Assembly: GCA_964425755.1 (NCBI GenBank)
Contig: CAYRNY010000008.1
Span: forward strand, 62,001 to 126,000
Origin: CAYRNY01 sp964425755
Lineage (GTDB): Bacteria; Chloroflexota; Anaerolineae; Aggregatilineales; Aggregatilineaceae
Length of the DNA: 64,000 nucleotides
Direction: 5' to 3'
Part shown: positions 1-8,654 of the stretch, piece after piece
How the letters are laid out: each line of letters starts with the position of its first letter
How positions within the stretch are numbered: position 1 is the first letter of the stretch
Position numbers and translations under genes: made by a program
The notes under the pieces: generated by a model
Database searches by the model: none
Seen by the model: only the letters and a program-made list of their open reading frames with translations
What the model was told of the DNA's origin: nothing

Positions 1-2
1 GC

Positions 3-461
3 AACACATTTCGCAGTAACCTGCTGCGCTTCTCGACGGGGTTCACGGCAGCCCTGGGGGGGATTGTGGCCGTGGTGTTGGGTGTGGCTGCGAAGGGGGC
101 GGTCACGGCGGCGGCTGGCAGCATACTGGCGACGTTTGTTGTCGGTCCGGCGCTGCTGGTTGGCGGCGGTACGGCGGCTATGCTTTACTGGCGTAAGATC
201 AAGCGGGATGCGCTAGAGGAGCTTGAACGCCGGCTCGATGCGCTGCAACACAGTTATAATGAGGCAATGGTCGACCTGACCAACCGTGAGCGTAGCCGCC
301 TGGTGCAGTACGGCCAGCAGATTCTCTCACCGGTTTTCAGCCAGTTGACGGTGCTTAAGGAACGCCATTCCGCACAGAAAGCCACGCTCGAAAACTATGC
401 TGCAGAGTCCCGGCAGTTGCGCCAGGAACTGGACCAGATCGAAGTATCAATGGGCACGTAG
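3..461 (+). CDS. C-terminal part of a dynamin-like membrane GTPase (truncated by window edge)
   Basis: The reading frame is open from the first complete codon at base 3, so the gene starts upstream of the window; a GTG at 66 is internal. The visible ~152 residues begin with a hydrophobic, Gly/Ala-rich stretch that looks like a two-helix membrane hairpin, ending in a YWRK boundary. A charged, probably coiled-coil tail follows (LEELERRLDALQ, then Gln/Glu-rich helices) to the stop. A membrane paddle followed by a helical return segment is what the C-terminus of bacterial dynamin-family GTPases looks like, but no GTPase motif is inside the window. The family call is inference; a different coiled-coil membrane protein is possible. 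Confidence 0.5.
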   Translation, partial: NTFRSNLLRFSTGFTAALGGIVAVVLGVAAKGAVTAAAGSILATFVVGPALLVGGGTAAMLYWRKIKRDALEELERRLDALQHSYNEAMVDLTNRERSRLVQYGQQILSPVFSQLTVLKERHSAQKATLENYAAESRQLRQELDQIEVSMGT

Positions 462-481
462 CAGGAAAGCACATCTAGCAA

Positions 482-781
482 TTAGCCGAGATTGATGTGC
501 AGGATCTCTTGCGTGTAGCCCATGACCTCCACGTCGGGGCGGTGGCGCTCGATCCAACTGAGTATGCTTTCCAGCACGGCTTCGGTGTGCGCTTCGCCGG
601 TGCTGATGATCGCCACTCCCAGCGATGCTGACTGCCAGGCATCGTGCAGGTCGATTTCCGCGATCGCGATGTTGAATTTCTTGCGCAGCCGCGCGATCAG
701 GGATTTCAGACTGCCGCGTTTTTCCTTCAACGATGCCATCCCTGGCAGATACAGTTCGATGGTTGCCACCAGAACAATCAT
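482..781 (-). CDS. DUF503 (YlxP-like) family protein
   Basis: A 99-residue protein matching the DUF503/YlxP family in length and pattern: an N-terminal hydrophobic beta strand (IVLVATIELYLPG), the family's SLKEKRGSLKSLI segment, and a SLGVAIISTGEAHTEAVLES helix region. The family forms small ferredoxin-like dimers usually encoded near translation genes; its biochemical role is not established. It starts 16 bases after the manC stop and is the last gene of the minus-strand block that begins at trmD, so co-transcription is likely. Confidence 0.8.
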   Translation of the reverse strand: MIVLVATIELYLPGMASLKEKRGSLKSLIARLRKKFNIAIAEIDLHDAWQSASLGVAIISTGEAHTEAVLESILSWIERHRPDVEVMGYTQEILHINLG

Positions 782-796
782 GGTCGTTGCAGACGG

Positions 797-1873
797 CTAG
801 AGCAGCGCGTCATTTCCTTCATCTTTGAGATGGCTAACGATCTGCTTGACGTCCTGTGAGCGTGCGCGGTGGCAGACCAGCAGCACATCATCCGTGTCCA
901 CAATCACGATATCCTCTAACCCGATCGTGGCGACCACGCGGTCGCTAAAGATCAACGCGTTCGTGGTATCGAGCACGATGTGCTTGCCGCCGCGCAACAC
1001 GTTGCCGTTGCCGTTGCCATCCAGCACATCGTACAGTGTGGCCCAGCTACCAATATCGCTCCAGCCCATATCAACCGGGATCACGGCCATCCGCTCGGCT
1101 TGTTCCATCACCGCGTAATCGATCGATAGGCGGGGCATCTGCGGCCACGCGTCGTTGAGCACCGCCTCGTAATTGATTTTGCCGATCGCCGCCGCGATCC
1201 GGCTTAGCAGCGCGTGCATTTCCGGCTGTTGGCGTTTGTATTCGTTCAGCGCGTAGTCTACCGGGAAGATGAACATGCCGCTGTTCCAACTGTACTGCCC
1301 GGAAAGCACGAATTGGCTCGCCCGGTCGAAGTCCGGTTTTTCGGTGAAGGCTTCGGCGTGGTAGACCTGGAAGTCAGCGTGTTCCGTCAGAATATCCCCG
1401 CGCTTGATATAGCCGTAACCCGTCGATGGGAACGTCGGCGCGATGCCCAACGTCACGATGTAGTTGTTGCGCGCGTGTTGGGCGGCGGTCGCCAGCACGC
1501 GCCGGAACTTTTCATGATCGGCGATGTGGTGGTCGGCAGCCAACACCGCAACAACCGCTTCAGGATCGCGGTGCCGGATGTGAAGCGTCGCCAGCCCCAC
1601 TGCGGGGCCGGTGTTCTGCCCAAACGGTTCCACGACAAAGTTGCTCGCAGGGATGTCTGGCGCGTCCGCCTGCAATTGGGCGACCTGGTTTTCGCCGGTC
1701 ACGATGAAGATGCGCTCCGGCGGAATCAATGGAGTGATGCGCTCGATCGATATCTGGAACATCGAGCGTTCGCTGAGCAACGGCAGCATTTGTTTCGGGC
1801 GGTCTTTGCGGCTCAGCGGCCACAGGCGCGTGCCACCACCGCCGGCCATAACCAGTGCGTAGAGATTATTCAT
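797..1873 (-). CDS. manC: Mannose-1-phosphate guanylyltransferase, monofunctional
   Basis: Makes GDP-mannose from GTP and mannose-1-phosphate for mannosylated glycans. The nucleotidyltransferase signature MAGGGGTRLWPLSRKDRPKQ lies at about residues 9-28, followed by the family's GPAVGLATLHI and AADHHI segments and a C-terminal beta-helix-like region. At ~358 residues it lacks the C-terminal cupin (phosphomannose isomerase) domain of bifunctional ManC/AlgA proteins. I chose ATG at 1873, with a GAGAG ribosome site 5 bases upstream, over GTG at 1879. It lies between dprA and the DUF503 gene on the same strand; no other nucleotide-sugar gene is adjacent. Confidence 0.9.
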   Translation of the reverse strand: MNNLYALVMAGGGGTRLWPLSRKDRPKQMLPLLSERSMFQISIERITPLIPPERIFIVTGENQVAQLQADAPDIPASNFVVEPFGQNTGPAVGLATLHIRHRDPEAVVAVLAADHHIADHEKFRRVLATAAQHARNNYIVTLGIAPTFPSTGYGYIKRGDILTEHADFQVYHAEAFTEKPDFDRASQFVLSGQYSWNSGMFIFPVDYALNEYKRQQPEMHALLSRIAAAIGKINYEAVLNDAWPQMPRLSIDYAVMEQAERMAVIPVDMGWSDIGSWATLYDVLDGNGNGNVLRGGKHIVLDTTNALIFSDRVVATIGLEDIVIVDTDDVLLVCHRARSQDVKQIVSHLKDEGNDALL

Positions 1874-1943
1874 CGTCACTCTCAGTTTGTCTTGTATATC
1901 AAACCGTAACCAACGCCGGCTGCGCGGCGTGTTTAGCGCCTCG

Positions 1944-3059
1944 TCAATCGAGGCGGTACTGCTCGCTGCGCCCGCGCGCCAGCGTGTAATACATGCCGTC
2001 CAGCCTCCGCACGATGCCTTTTAATTCCATCAGCGAGAGCAGGCTGCTCACCTGGGTGATCGGCATGTCTGCACGCTGGCACAGATCGTCAATGTGAAGC
2101 GGTTGATCGCCCAGGTAGCTGGCGATAGCGGCTTCTTGCGGATCGTCCGGGGCGACCTCGCGCATCTGCGTTTGTACCGCGACGGTGTCGCGCGTCAGGT
2201 TCAGTTCGTCCAGAATATCTTCGGCGCTCATCACGAGTTTCGCGCCGGACTGGATCAGGCGGTTGGTCCCGGCGCTGGATTTAGCGGTCACGTTGCCCGG
2301 TACGGCGAACACGTCGCGTCCCTGGTCAGCAGCGGCATCTGCCGTCAAAAGCGCGCCACTGCTGGCGGGCGCTTCGACCACGGTAACACCAAGCGCCAGC
2401 CCGCTGATGATCCGGTTGCGGACGGGGAAGTTCTTGCCTTCCGGTTGTGTGCCTGGCGGGAATTCAGACACCAACGCGCCGTTCTGTGTGATCGCCTCGG
2501 CAAGCTTGCGATGTTCGGGTGGGTATACCATGTCAATGCCGCATCCCAGCACCGCGATCGTGCGCCCGCCGGTTTCGAGCGCGGCCTTGTGCGCGGCGGC
2601 GTCAATGCCAAGTGCCAGCCCGCTGATGATCGTGATCCCCGCGTGGACGAGGGGGGCGACAAGTTGGTAGGTGATATCGCGACCGTACACCGTCGCGCGG
2701 CGCGTGCCGACGAAGGCAACAGCCCAGCGGTCGGCGTCGGTCAGCGTACCTTTAACGTACAGTACGGGTGGGGCGTCGGGCAACTCGCGCAATAAAGCGG
2801 GGTAGTCGGGGTCTTCCAGGGTCAGGGCGGCTGCGCCGGCTGCATCGACCTGCTGCTCAAGTCTAGGCAGATCAATCTGCTGGCGCGCCTCCAGCAGGCT
2901 TGCGCGCGAACGCCGGTCTAATCCGGCGGCTTTGAGTTCGCGCTCGCTCGCGTGCCAAGCGCGTTCCAGATTCCCGAAATGCTCACGCAAGGCGCGCACA
3001 CGTGCCGGGCCAATACCCTTGACGTTGTTAAACCCTAACCAGTAGTGGCGTGCGCTCAT
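1944..3059 (-). CDS. dprA: DNA-processing protein DprA
   Basis: Binds incoming single-stranded DNA and loads RecA during natural transformation. The 371-residue protein has an N-terminal helix-hairpin-helix (NVKGIGPARVRALREHFG), a Rossmann-type core with VGTRRATVYGRD, IISGLALGIDAAAHKAAL and the GCGIDMVYPPEH segment, then a C-terminal winged helix (IDDLCQRADMPITQVSSLL). The start at 3059 (MSARHYWLG) fits the family N-terminus; an upstream in-frame extension to 3104 is rejected. Downstream of rimM on the same strand. Together with the ComEA-like gene at 10830-11705 it hints at competence, but no comEC or pilus genes are visible. Confidence 0.93.
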   Translation of the reverse strand: MSARHYWLGFNNVKGIGPARVRALREHFGNLERAWHASERELKAAGLDRRSRASLLEARQQIDLPRLEQQVDAAGAAALTLEDPDYPALLRELPDAPPVLYVKGTLTDADRWAVAFVGTRRATVYGRDITYQLVAPLVHAGITIISGLALGIDAAAHKAALETGGRTIAVLGCGIDMVYPPEHRKLAEAITQNGALVSEFPPGTQPEGKNFPVRNRIISGLALGVTVVEAPASSGALLTADAAADQGRDVFAVPGNVTAKSSAGTNRLIQSGAKLVMSAEDILDELNLTRDTVAVQTQMREVAPDDPQEAAIASYLGDQPLHIDDLCQRADMPITQVSSLLSLMELKGIVRRLDGMYYTLARGRSEQYRLD

Positions 3060-3175
3060 GGTGATTTTGTCCCTGCTGCACAGTACAGACGTGCAGCATA
3101 GCAAGGGCTGAAACCCCTGTCAAGCGTATCAAAAAGAGGCGGACGGGCGCGCGTGGCCCGCAAATGGCATGATGA

Positions 3176-3724
3176 TCAGTCGCCTAACAAGCCTGCGAGG
3201 ATATGTACCGTCATGCTCCCTGCGTCGAGATCGACGTCCAAAATACACTCGTCAATATCCGGCAGCAATACTTCGCCGCGCGGCCCGCGCACGACAAATA
3301 CGTCGTTCGCGCCGGTCTCGATGATGTCGGTGATTTTGCCGAGGTGTTCGTCTTCGTCGGTGTAAACATCCAGCCCGATCAACTGGTAGATATAGACTTC
3401 GCCCGGTTCGAGCGGCACCGCATCATCGAGCGTGACCATCACGTACAGGTTGCGCAACAACTCGGCTTCGTTGCGATCTGCAAGCTCTTCGAACTGCAAG
3501 ATGATGATCCCCTGGTGCACACGGGCGCGTTCAATCGTGTAGGCTGTCGCAGTGGCGGGCTTGTCCTGGTCGGGGCCAACAAAAACCTCCCGCCCGGGGA
3601 CGATGTTCTCGGGGTAGGCGGTGAGAACCTCCATGCGCAGTTCGCCCCGGATGCCGTGCGGGCGCAGGATGCGTCCGAGCAGCAGGAACGGCGGTTGTTC
3701 TGGCGGTGTGTTGGTAGTTGGCAT
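3176..3724 (-). CDS. rimM: Ribosome maturation factor RimM
   Basis: Assists 30S maturation by binding ribosomal protein S19. The 182-residue protein has the RimM N-terminal beta barrel (LLGRILRPHGIRGELRMEVLT near residues 15-35) and the PRC-barrel C-terminus (YIYQLIGLDVYTDEDEHLGKITDIIETGANDVFVV, then the LLPDIDECILDVDLD segment). It sits in the usual neighbourhood rpsP-khpA-rimM, here with trmD and ffh further upstream rather than trmD directly downstream. Confidence 0.95.
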   Translation of the reverse strand: MPTTNTPPEQPPFLLLGRILRPHGIRGELRMEVLTAYPENIVPGREVFVGPDQDKPATATAYTIERARVHQGIIILQFEELADRNEAELLRNLYVMVTLDDAVPLEPGEVYIYQLIGLDVYTDEDEHLGKITDIIETGANDVFVVRGPRGEVLLPDIDECILDVDLDAGSMTVHILAGLLGD

Positions 3725-3772
3725 GATGGTTTTGGGCTGGTGCAGTGATTGTTCCGCCAGCCAAGTATGACG

Positions 3773-4000
3773 TCAGATGATATCAAGTGTGATGCGCTGG
3801 CCTTCTTTGGCCGCCACGACACGCACCAGTGTGCGCATGGCGTTAGCGACGCGCCCGTTGCGTCCGATGACACGGCCCATGTCTTCCTGAGCGACCTCAA
3901 GTTCCAGGATCGTGGACGAACCCTGCTTGATCTCCGTCACTTTTACCTGCGAGGGGTCGTCAACCAGTGATTTCGCAATATATTCGATCAATTCTTTCAT
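3773..4000 (-). CDS. khpA: KH-domain RNA-binding protein KhpA
   Basis: A 75-residue single KH domain with the RNA-binding GxxG loop (VIGRNGRVANAMRTLV). KhpA forms RNA-binding dimers, often with KhpB, and affects cell length and translation in several bacteria. ATG at 4000 is preferred over GTG at 4009 because a GGGAG ribosome site lies 8 bases upstream. It lies between rpsP and rimM, the conserved position for this family; an apparent intrinsic terminator separates it from rpsP (4052-4119). Confidence 0.93.
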   Translation of the reverse strand: MKELIEYIAKSLVDDPSQVKVTEIKQGSSTILELEVAQEDMGRVIGRNGRVANAMRTLVRVVAAKEGQRITLDII

Positions 4001-4051
4001 CGTCTGCACTCCCTAGCCCGACTCTTAATACATCACTTTAGGCGGTCAACA

Positions 4052-4119
4052 TGAAAAGAGGAGCACGACGATCAGCCGGCGCACGGGGCATATCCCTGTC
4101 CGGGCTGATCGCGTTCTCC
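4052..4119 (-). terminator. Intrinsic terminator or attenuator between rpsP and khpA
   Basis: On the minus strand a long hairpin has a perfect 9-bp inner stem, CGATCAGCC with GGCTGATCG, extended by ACG/CGT and GGAG/CTCC, and is followed by TCTTTTC. Its own apical loop can fold again (ACAGGG with CCCCGT). Because khpA, rimM and dprA follow on the same strand, it probably only reduces read-through from rpsP. Confidence 0.65.
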
Positions 4120-4148
4120 TGCGTACTGCTCATCGGGTACTGCGCAGT

Positions 4149-4703
4149 CTACTCGTCCGCTTCAGCTTCCTCAGCGGGCGCTTCATTATCTTCTTCAGGG
4201 ACTTCCTCGGTTTCGGTTTCTTCAGTCGCGGTCTCTTCTGTTTCGGCTGCTTCCTCGGCGGCGTCTTCAGCCTCGACGGATTCAGCTGTCTCACCAGCTT
4301 CTTCCGCCTCACCGAGCGATTTTACCGCTGCTGTTGCCTCGGCTTTGCTCTTGGTGGCCGGGCGTTGTGTCTTGGGGCTGACCGGCTCGCGCGCGGCTTC
4401 TTCTTGTGCGGCTTCTTCGAGCAGCTTCTCAAGGTCTTCACCCTGACGCAGACGCTCGAAGCGCCCCTGTGTACCGAGCTTGTTCAGGATACGTTGCACG
4501 GCTTCGCTGGGCTGGGCACCGACGCTCAGCCAGTGCAGCGCGCGTGCTTCGTCGATTCTCATCGTTGCCGGTTCGGTACGCGGGTTATAGAAGCCGATAA
4601 CCTCGATATAGCGCCCATCGCGCGGACTGCGCTGGTCGGCAACAACAATACGATAGCTTGGTTGTTTCTTGCGCCCTACACGGCGCAGACGGATGCGGAC
4701 CAT
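4149..4703 (-). CDS. rpsP: 30S ribosomal protein bS16 with long acidic tail
   Basis: Small-subunit ribosomal protein. Residues 1-~85 are a normal bS16 (MVRIRLRRVGRKKQPSYRIV, DGRYIEVIGFYNPRTEP, DEARALHWLSVGAQPSEAV). The remaining ~100 residues are a low-complexity tail: a short Lys-containing segment and then a strongly acidic Glu/Ala/Thr-rich end. The usual bS16 length is about 80-100 residues, so the tail roughly doubles the protein. The reading frame runs cleanly from core to tail, so it is not a frameshift product. Lies between ffh and khpA. Confidence 0.95.
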   Translation of the reverse strand: MVRIRLRRVGRKKQPSYRIVVADQRSPRDGRYIEVIGFYNPRTEPATMRIDEARALHWLSVGAQPSEAVQRILNKLGTQGRFERLRQGEDLEKLLEEAAQEEAAREPVSPKTQRPATKSKAEATAAVKSLGEAEEAGETAESVEAEDAAEEAAETEETATEETETEEVPEEDNEAPAEEAEADE

Positions 4704-4827
4704 TTGTGACTACCTATCCCTTTTATCTCATTGGCGAATGTACTGAGCTGTCGCGCGCCGGGAGAGGGATCGGCAGGGAAAGTCTGCCTGTAAGACATCG
4801 CAACAGCAGGGGAATATCCCCGTTACC

Positions 4828-6156
4828 TTAGTTAAACAGACCGGGGATACGGGGTACTTGCCCCTTCCCGATCAATTTCATCATACGCTGCATCTCGCGG
4901 AATTGCTTGAGCAACGCATTGATATCCTGCACCGTCGTGCCGCTGCCCGCGGCAACGCGTTTCTTGCGGCTGGCGTTAAGCAGCTTCGGGTTGCGCCGTT
5001 CGGCGGGCGTCATCGAGTTGATGATCGCCTCAACCTTTTTGAGCTGCTGCTGCGCCTCTTCGTTGTCGATGTTCAACTGCTGGCGCATGCGCCCCATGCC
5101 GGGGATCATGTCCAGGATCTGTCCGATCGAGCCCATACGTTTGATCTGTTTGAGCTGGTTCTGGAAGTCTTCCAGCGTAAACTGGTTTTTCATCAGCTTG
5201 CGCTGGAGCTTTTCGGCCTCTCGTTCATCGAACGTTTGCTCAGCGCGCTCGATCAATGAGAGCATATCGCCCATGCCCAGGATGCGGGATGCGAGGCGGT
5301 CCGGGTGGAACAACTCCAGCCCGTCGATCTTTTCCCCCGTCCCCATGTACTTGATCGGCACGCCGGTCACGGCACGCATGGAAATCGCCGCGCCGCCACG
5401 CGCGTCACCGTCAACCTTGGTCAGGATCAACCCCGTCAGGCCGATGCGATCGTTAAACCCTTCCGCGATACGCACGGCTTCCTGCCCGGTCATGGCGTCG
5501 GCGATGAGCAGGATTTCAGCCGGTCCGGTCCGGTCGCGGATCGCTTCCAGCTCTGCCATCATACTCTCGTCGATTTGCAGGCGACCCGCAGTGTCGATGA
5601 TCGCGACGGTGGCGTCGGCTGCTTTCGCCGCCTGCAAGCCGCGCACCGCGATATCAGGCGGTGGTGCGTCCGTCCCTTCCTCATGATACGGCACATCGAT
5701 CTGTTTAGCCAGCGTGACCAACTGGTCAACCGCTGCGGGACGGTACGTGTCGCACGCGATCAGGAACGGGCGGCGGCCATCGCGCCGCAGCATGACGGCG
5801 AGCTTGGCCGCGGTCGTTGTCTTGCCGGACCCTTGCAGACCCACCAGCATGATCACGCGTGGGGTCGGCCCGCTCAAATTAAGGCGACCGGGCTGGCCCA
5901 GCGTGTCGACCAGTTCTTCGTTGACAATTTTGATCACCTGTTGAGACGGCTTAAGGCTTTTCTGGACCTCAGCACCGATCGCGCGCTCGCGCACGCGCTG
6001 GATGAAGTCTTTAGCAACCTTAAGGTTGACGTCCGCTTCCAGCAGCGCCATGCGCACTTCGCGCATCGCCTTTTGGACGTCGTCTTCCGTGAGTTTGCCC
6101 TTGCGCCCTAGCTGCTCAAAGACATCTTGCAGGCGATCACTCAGGCTTTCAAACAT
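4828..6156 (-). CDS. ffh: Signal recognition particle protein Ffh
   Basis: GTPase subunit of SRP; targets nascent membrane proteins to FtsY/SecYEG. The 442-residue protein has the helical N domain, the G domain with GLQGSGKTTTAAKLA (P loop near residue 107), DTAGR, TKVDGDARGG and the GTGEKIDGLELF segment, then the methionine-rich M domain (MGSIGQILDMIPGMGRMRQQ) that binds 4.5S RNA. An AAGGG ribosome site precedes ATG 6156. It is 120 bases upstream of rpsP and ~195 bases downstream of trmD. Confidence 0.97.
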   Translation of the reverse strand: MFESLSDRLQDVFEQLGRKGKLTEDDVQKAMREVRMALLEADVNLKVAKDFIQRVRERAIGAEVQKSLKPSQQVIKIVNEELVDTLGQPGRLNLSGPTPRVIMLVGLQGSGKTTTAAKLAVMLRRDGRRPFLIACDTYRPAAVDQLVTLAKQIDVPYHEEGTDAPPPDIAVRGLQAAKAADATVAIIDTAGRLQIDESMMAELEAIRDRTGPAEILLIADAMTGQEAVRIAEGFNDRIGLTGLILTKVDGDARGGAAISMRAVTGVPIKYMGTGEKIDGLELFHPDRLASRILGMGDMLSLIERAEQTFDEREAEKLQRKLMKNQFTLEDFQNQLKQIKRMGSIGQILDMIPGMGRMRQQLNIDNEEAQQQLKKVEAIINSMTPAERRNPKLLNASRKKRVAAGSGTTVQDINALLKQFREMQRMMKLIGKGQVPRIPGLFN

Positions 6157-6350
6157 TCCCTTGCCTCAACGAATCTGGTATGCATACCGGCTCAGAATTG
6201 TAAAAGATAGCCCGGGGTCCGTCAAGCCTGTTCAGCGGCATTGGACGGGATGACGTGCCAAATGGAACCGCGTGTCACCCTGCTGGCCCGATGCAACGGA
6301 GCTGTGCCCTGCCGGGTAGGGGGCGGCTCGCGCGTTCTTGCGTTTGTGGC

Positions 6351-7088
6351 TTAGCGATGCTCGCTCTCCGCCAACTCGCCCAGGAACCACCGCTCATGTT
6401 CTGACAGGCCGGCTTTGAGCAGCAAATCCGGGCGGCGCTGCCACGTCCGCCGGATCGCTTCGCGTCGCCGCCACTGCGCGACCGCGCCGTGATCGCCGCT
6501 AAGCAGGATATCCGGCACGCGCAGCCCGCGAAATTCCACCGGGCGCGTGTAGTGCGGGTATTCCAGCAGCCCCATTGCGTGCGAGTCTTCTTCCGCGCCC
6601 CATCGCGCGCCCAGCACGCCGGGGATCAGGCGCGCGACGGCGTCAATGATGATCATCGCGCCCAGTTCGCCCCCGGTGATCACGAAATCGCCGATGCTGA
6701 TCTCGTCGGTGATCACGGTCTGGCGCACCCGCTCGTCGATGCCCTCATAACGTCCGCAGACCAGGATCAGCCGATCGTGCTGTGCGAGTTCGGTGGCGAT
6801 CTGTTGATTGAATACGCGGCCCTGGGGTGTCAGCAGGATCACGGGAATGCTCGCAGCGTCGCCACGCACCGCTTCAACAGCGCTGACCAGCGGCTCGACC
6901 CGCATCACCATGCCGCCCCCGCCACCATACGGCGTGTCATCGACGGTGCGGTGTTTGTCGGTCGTGTAGTCGCGGATATCGTGCCGCCGGATCGTGAGCA
7001 GGTTGTTTTCCTGGGCGCGCTTGAGGATGCTCTCGGTCAGCGGGCCGTCGAACATGGACGGAAACAGCGTCAAAACGTCGATGTGCAT
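6351..7088 (-). CDS. trmD: tRNA (guanine-37-N1)-methyltransferase TrmD
   Basis: Methylates G37 next to the anticodon and prevents +1 frameshifting. The 245-residue protein shows the SPOUT trefoil-knot motifs: YGGGGGMVMRVEPL, LLTPQGRVFNQ, LILVCGRYEGIDERV and EISIGDFVITGGELGA, plus the C-terminal EYPHYTRPVEFRG and PDILLSGDHGAVAQWRR segments. It heads the minus-strand ribosomal block and is divergent from hutI (100 bp between starts), so promoters for both directions should lie in 7089-7187. Confidence 0.96.
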   Translation of the reverse strand: MHIDVLTLFPSMFDGPLTESILKRAQENNLLTIRRHDIRDYTTDKHRTVDDTPYGGGGGMVMRVEPLVSAVEAVRGDAASIPVILLTPQGRVFNQQIATELAQHDRLILVCGRYEGIDERVRQTVITDEISIGDFVITGGELGAMIIIDAVARLIPGVLGARWGAEEDSHAMGLLEYPHYTRPVEFRGLRVPDILLSGDHGAVAQWRRREAIRRTWQRRPDLLLKAGLSEHERWFLGELAESEHR

Positions 7089-7187
7089 CGCGATAAGCCT
7101 TTATTGATTGCATCGGCTATAATCAAGGAACCTGAAGGGTAATTATAGCGATATTTGACTGACAGACGATGCATTTTAAGGCGTGTC

Positions 7188-8480
7188 ATGAACGAAAACG
7201 TTGATTTGCTTGTACATAATATAGGCCAGCTTTGCACGATCCCGGCTCACGATGGCCGCCCACAGCGCGGGCACGAGCTGGGAGACCTGGGGATCATCAC
7301 AAATGCCGCGGTCGCGGTTAAAGATGGTGTCATCGTCGCGGTTGGGAACGATGCCGATGTCACCGCGCGGTACAGGGCGGCAACAGTGCTCGACGCATGC
7401 GGACAGCTTGTGACACCTGGCCTGGTTGATCCGCATACGCACTTGATCTGGGCCGGGCATCGTGCAGACGAGTTCGAGCAGCGTATCTCCGGGGCCACAT
7501 ACCAGGAAATCATGGCGGCAGGCGGCGGGATCAACCGCACGGTACGCGACACGCGCGCCGCCGAACTCGATACGCTGATCGAAGAGGCCAGGCGGCGTTT
7601 GAACGGGATGCTGGCGCATGGCACGACGACGGTCGAGGTAAAGACCGGGTACGGACTGGAAACGCACGCCGAGATCGCGATGCTTAACGCGATCGCTTTG
7701 CTGGATATGGAGCATCCGGTTGAGCTGGTGCCTACGTTCCTCGGCGCACACGCGATCCCGCCAGAGTACGCCGGTGACGCAGACGGGTATGTCGATTACG
7801 TGATCGAGGACATGTTGCCCGCCGTTGCCGAGTGGTGGGACGATAACTGGCCCGGCGTGTTATTCTGTGATGTGTTCTGCGAAGTAGGCGCGTTTGATCT
7901 GGCGCAGACACGCCGCATTCTTGAAGCGGCCAAGATGTACGACATGGCGCTCAAGGTGCATGCCGACGAGTTCGAAGCTTTGGGAGGCACGCAGTTAGCG
8001 GTGGAACTGGGCGCGGTCTCTGTCGACCATCTCGTCGCGACACGGGACGAAGACGTCGCGGCGCTGGCGGATGCGGACACGATCGCGGTTTCGCTGCCGC
8101 CGACGCCGTTCGGGTTGGCGCATCACGATTACACCCCTGCCCGCCGCTTGTTGGATGCAGGGGCGGCCCTGGCGATTGCGACGGACTGCAATCCCGGCAC
8201 CGGGTGGAACGAAAGCATGCCGTTCGTCATGGCATTGGCTACGCGCTATCTTCGCCTGACCCCGGCGCAGGCACTGGCCGCGGCGACCGTGAACGCGGCG
8301 TACGCGATCAGCCGGGGCGATCAGACCGGCAGTGTGACGGTGGGCAAACAGGGCGACCTGGTGATTTGGGACGCACCGAGTTACGAGCATTTGAGTTACC
8401 GGTTCGGTACCAATCTGGCACAGATGGTGATCAAGCGTGGGCGGGTGATCTATGCGGCGCGCTGGGGAGGGACGTTTTGA
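7188..8480 (+). CDS. hutI: Imidazolonepropionase
   Basis: Hydrolyses 4-imidazolone-5-propanoate to N-formimino-glutamate in histidine breakdown. The 430-residue amidohydrolase has DPHTHLIWAG (metal-binding HxH), the TTVEVKTGYGL segment, KVHADEFEALGGT, VDHL and ATDCNPGTGW motifs characteristic of HutI. ATG 7188 has AAGG 6-10 bases upstream; a TTG at 7155 is in frame but less likely. No hutH, hutU or hutG is nearby, so the rest of the pathway must be elsewhere or this is a stand-alone amidohydrolase of the same family. Confidence 0.9.
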   Translation: MNENVDLLVHNIGQLCTIPAHDGRPQRGHELGDLGIITNAAVAVKDGVIVAVGNDADVTARYRAATVLDACGQLVTPGLVDPHTHLIWAGHRADEFEQRISGATYQEIMAAGGGINRTVRDTRAAELDTLIEEARRRLNGMLAHGTTTVEVKTGYGLETHAEIAMLNAIALLDMEHPVELVPTFLGAHAIPPEYAGDADGYVDYVIEDMLPAVAEWWDDNWPGVLFCDVFCEVGAFDLAQTRRILEAAKMYDMALKVHADEFEALGGTQLAVELGAVSVDHLVATRDEDVAALADADTIAVSLPPTPFGLAHHDYTPARRLLDAGAALAIATDCNPGTGWNESMPFVMALATRYLRLTPAQALAAATVNAAYAISRGDQTGSVTVGKQGDLVIWDAPSYEHLSYRFGTNLAQMVIKRGRVIYAARWGGTF

Positions 8481-8563
8481 GCATTCTGGCGGGCAACCGG
8501 GAGCAAAAGCTACGTTTGCTGATCCGGTTGTGTGGCGAGTTTTCCAGGGGATTGTTGCAGCGG

Positions 8564-8589
8564 TGAACACTTTTTCCGGTTGCTGCGTA
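8564..8589 (+). promoter_or_regulatory. Candidate ECF-type promoter for the sigma/anti-sigma operon
   Basis: TGAACA (8564-8569) and CGTA (8586-8589, within CGTATAAC) are separated by 16 bases, resembling known ECF promoters of the TGAAAC-N16-CGTA type. It lies 66 bases upstream of the sigma factor start, consistent with autoregulation. This is a motif match only. Confidence 0.5.
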
Positions 8590-8654
8590 TAACACATTAT
8601 AGGGCACAATGTCTTCTTCTTACATCCACATATAAAATACGCTTGGGTAGGATT

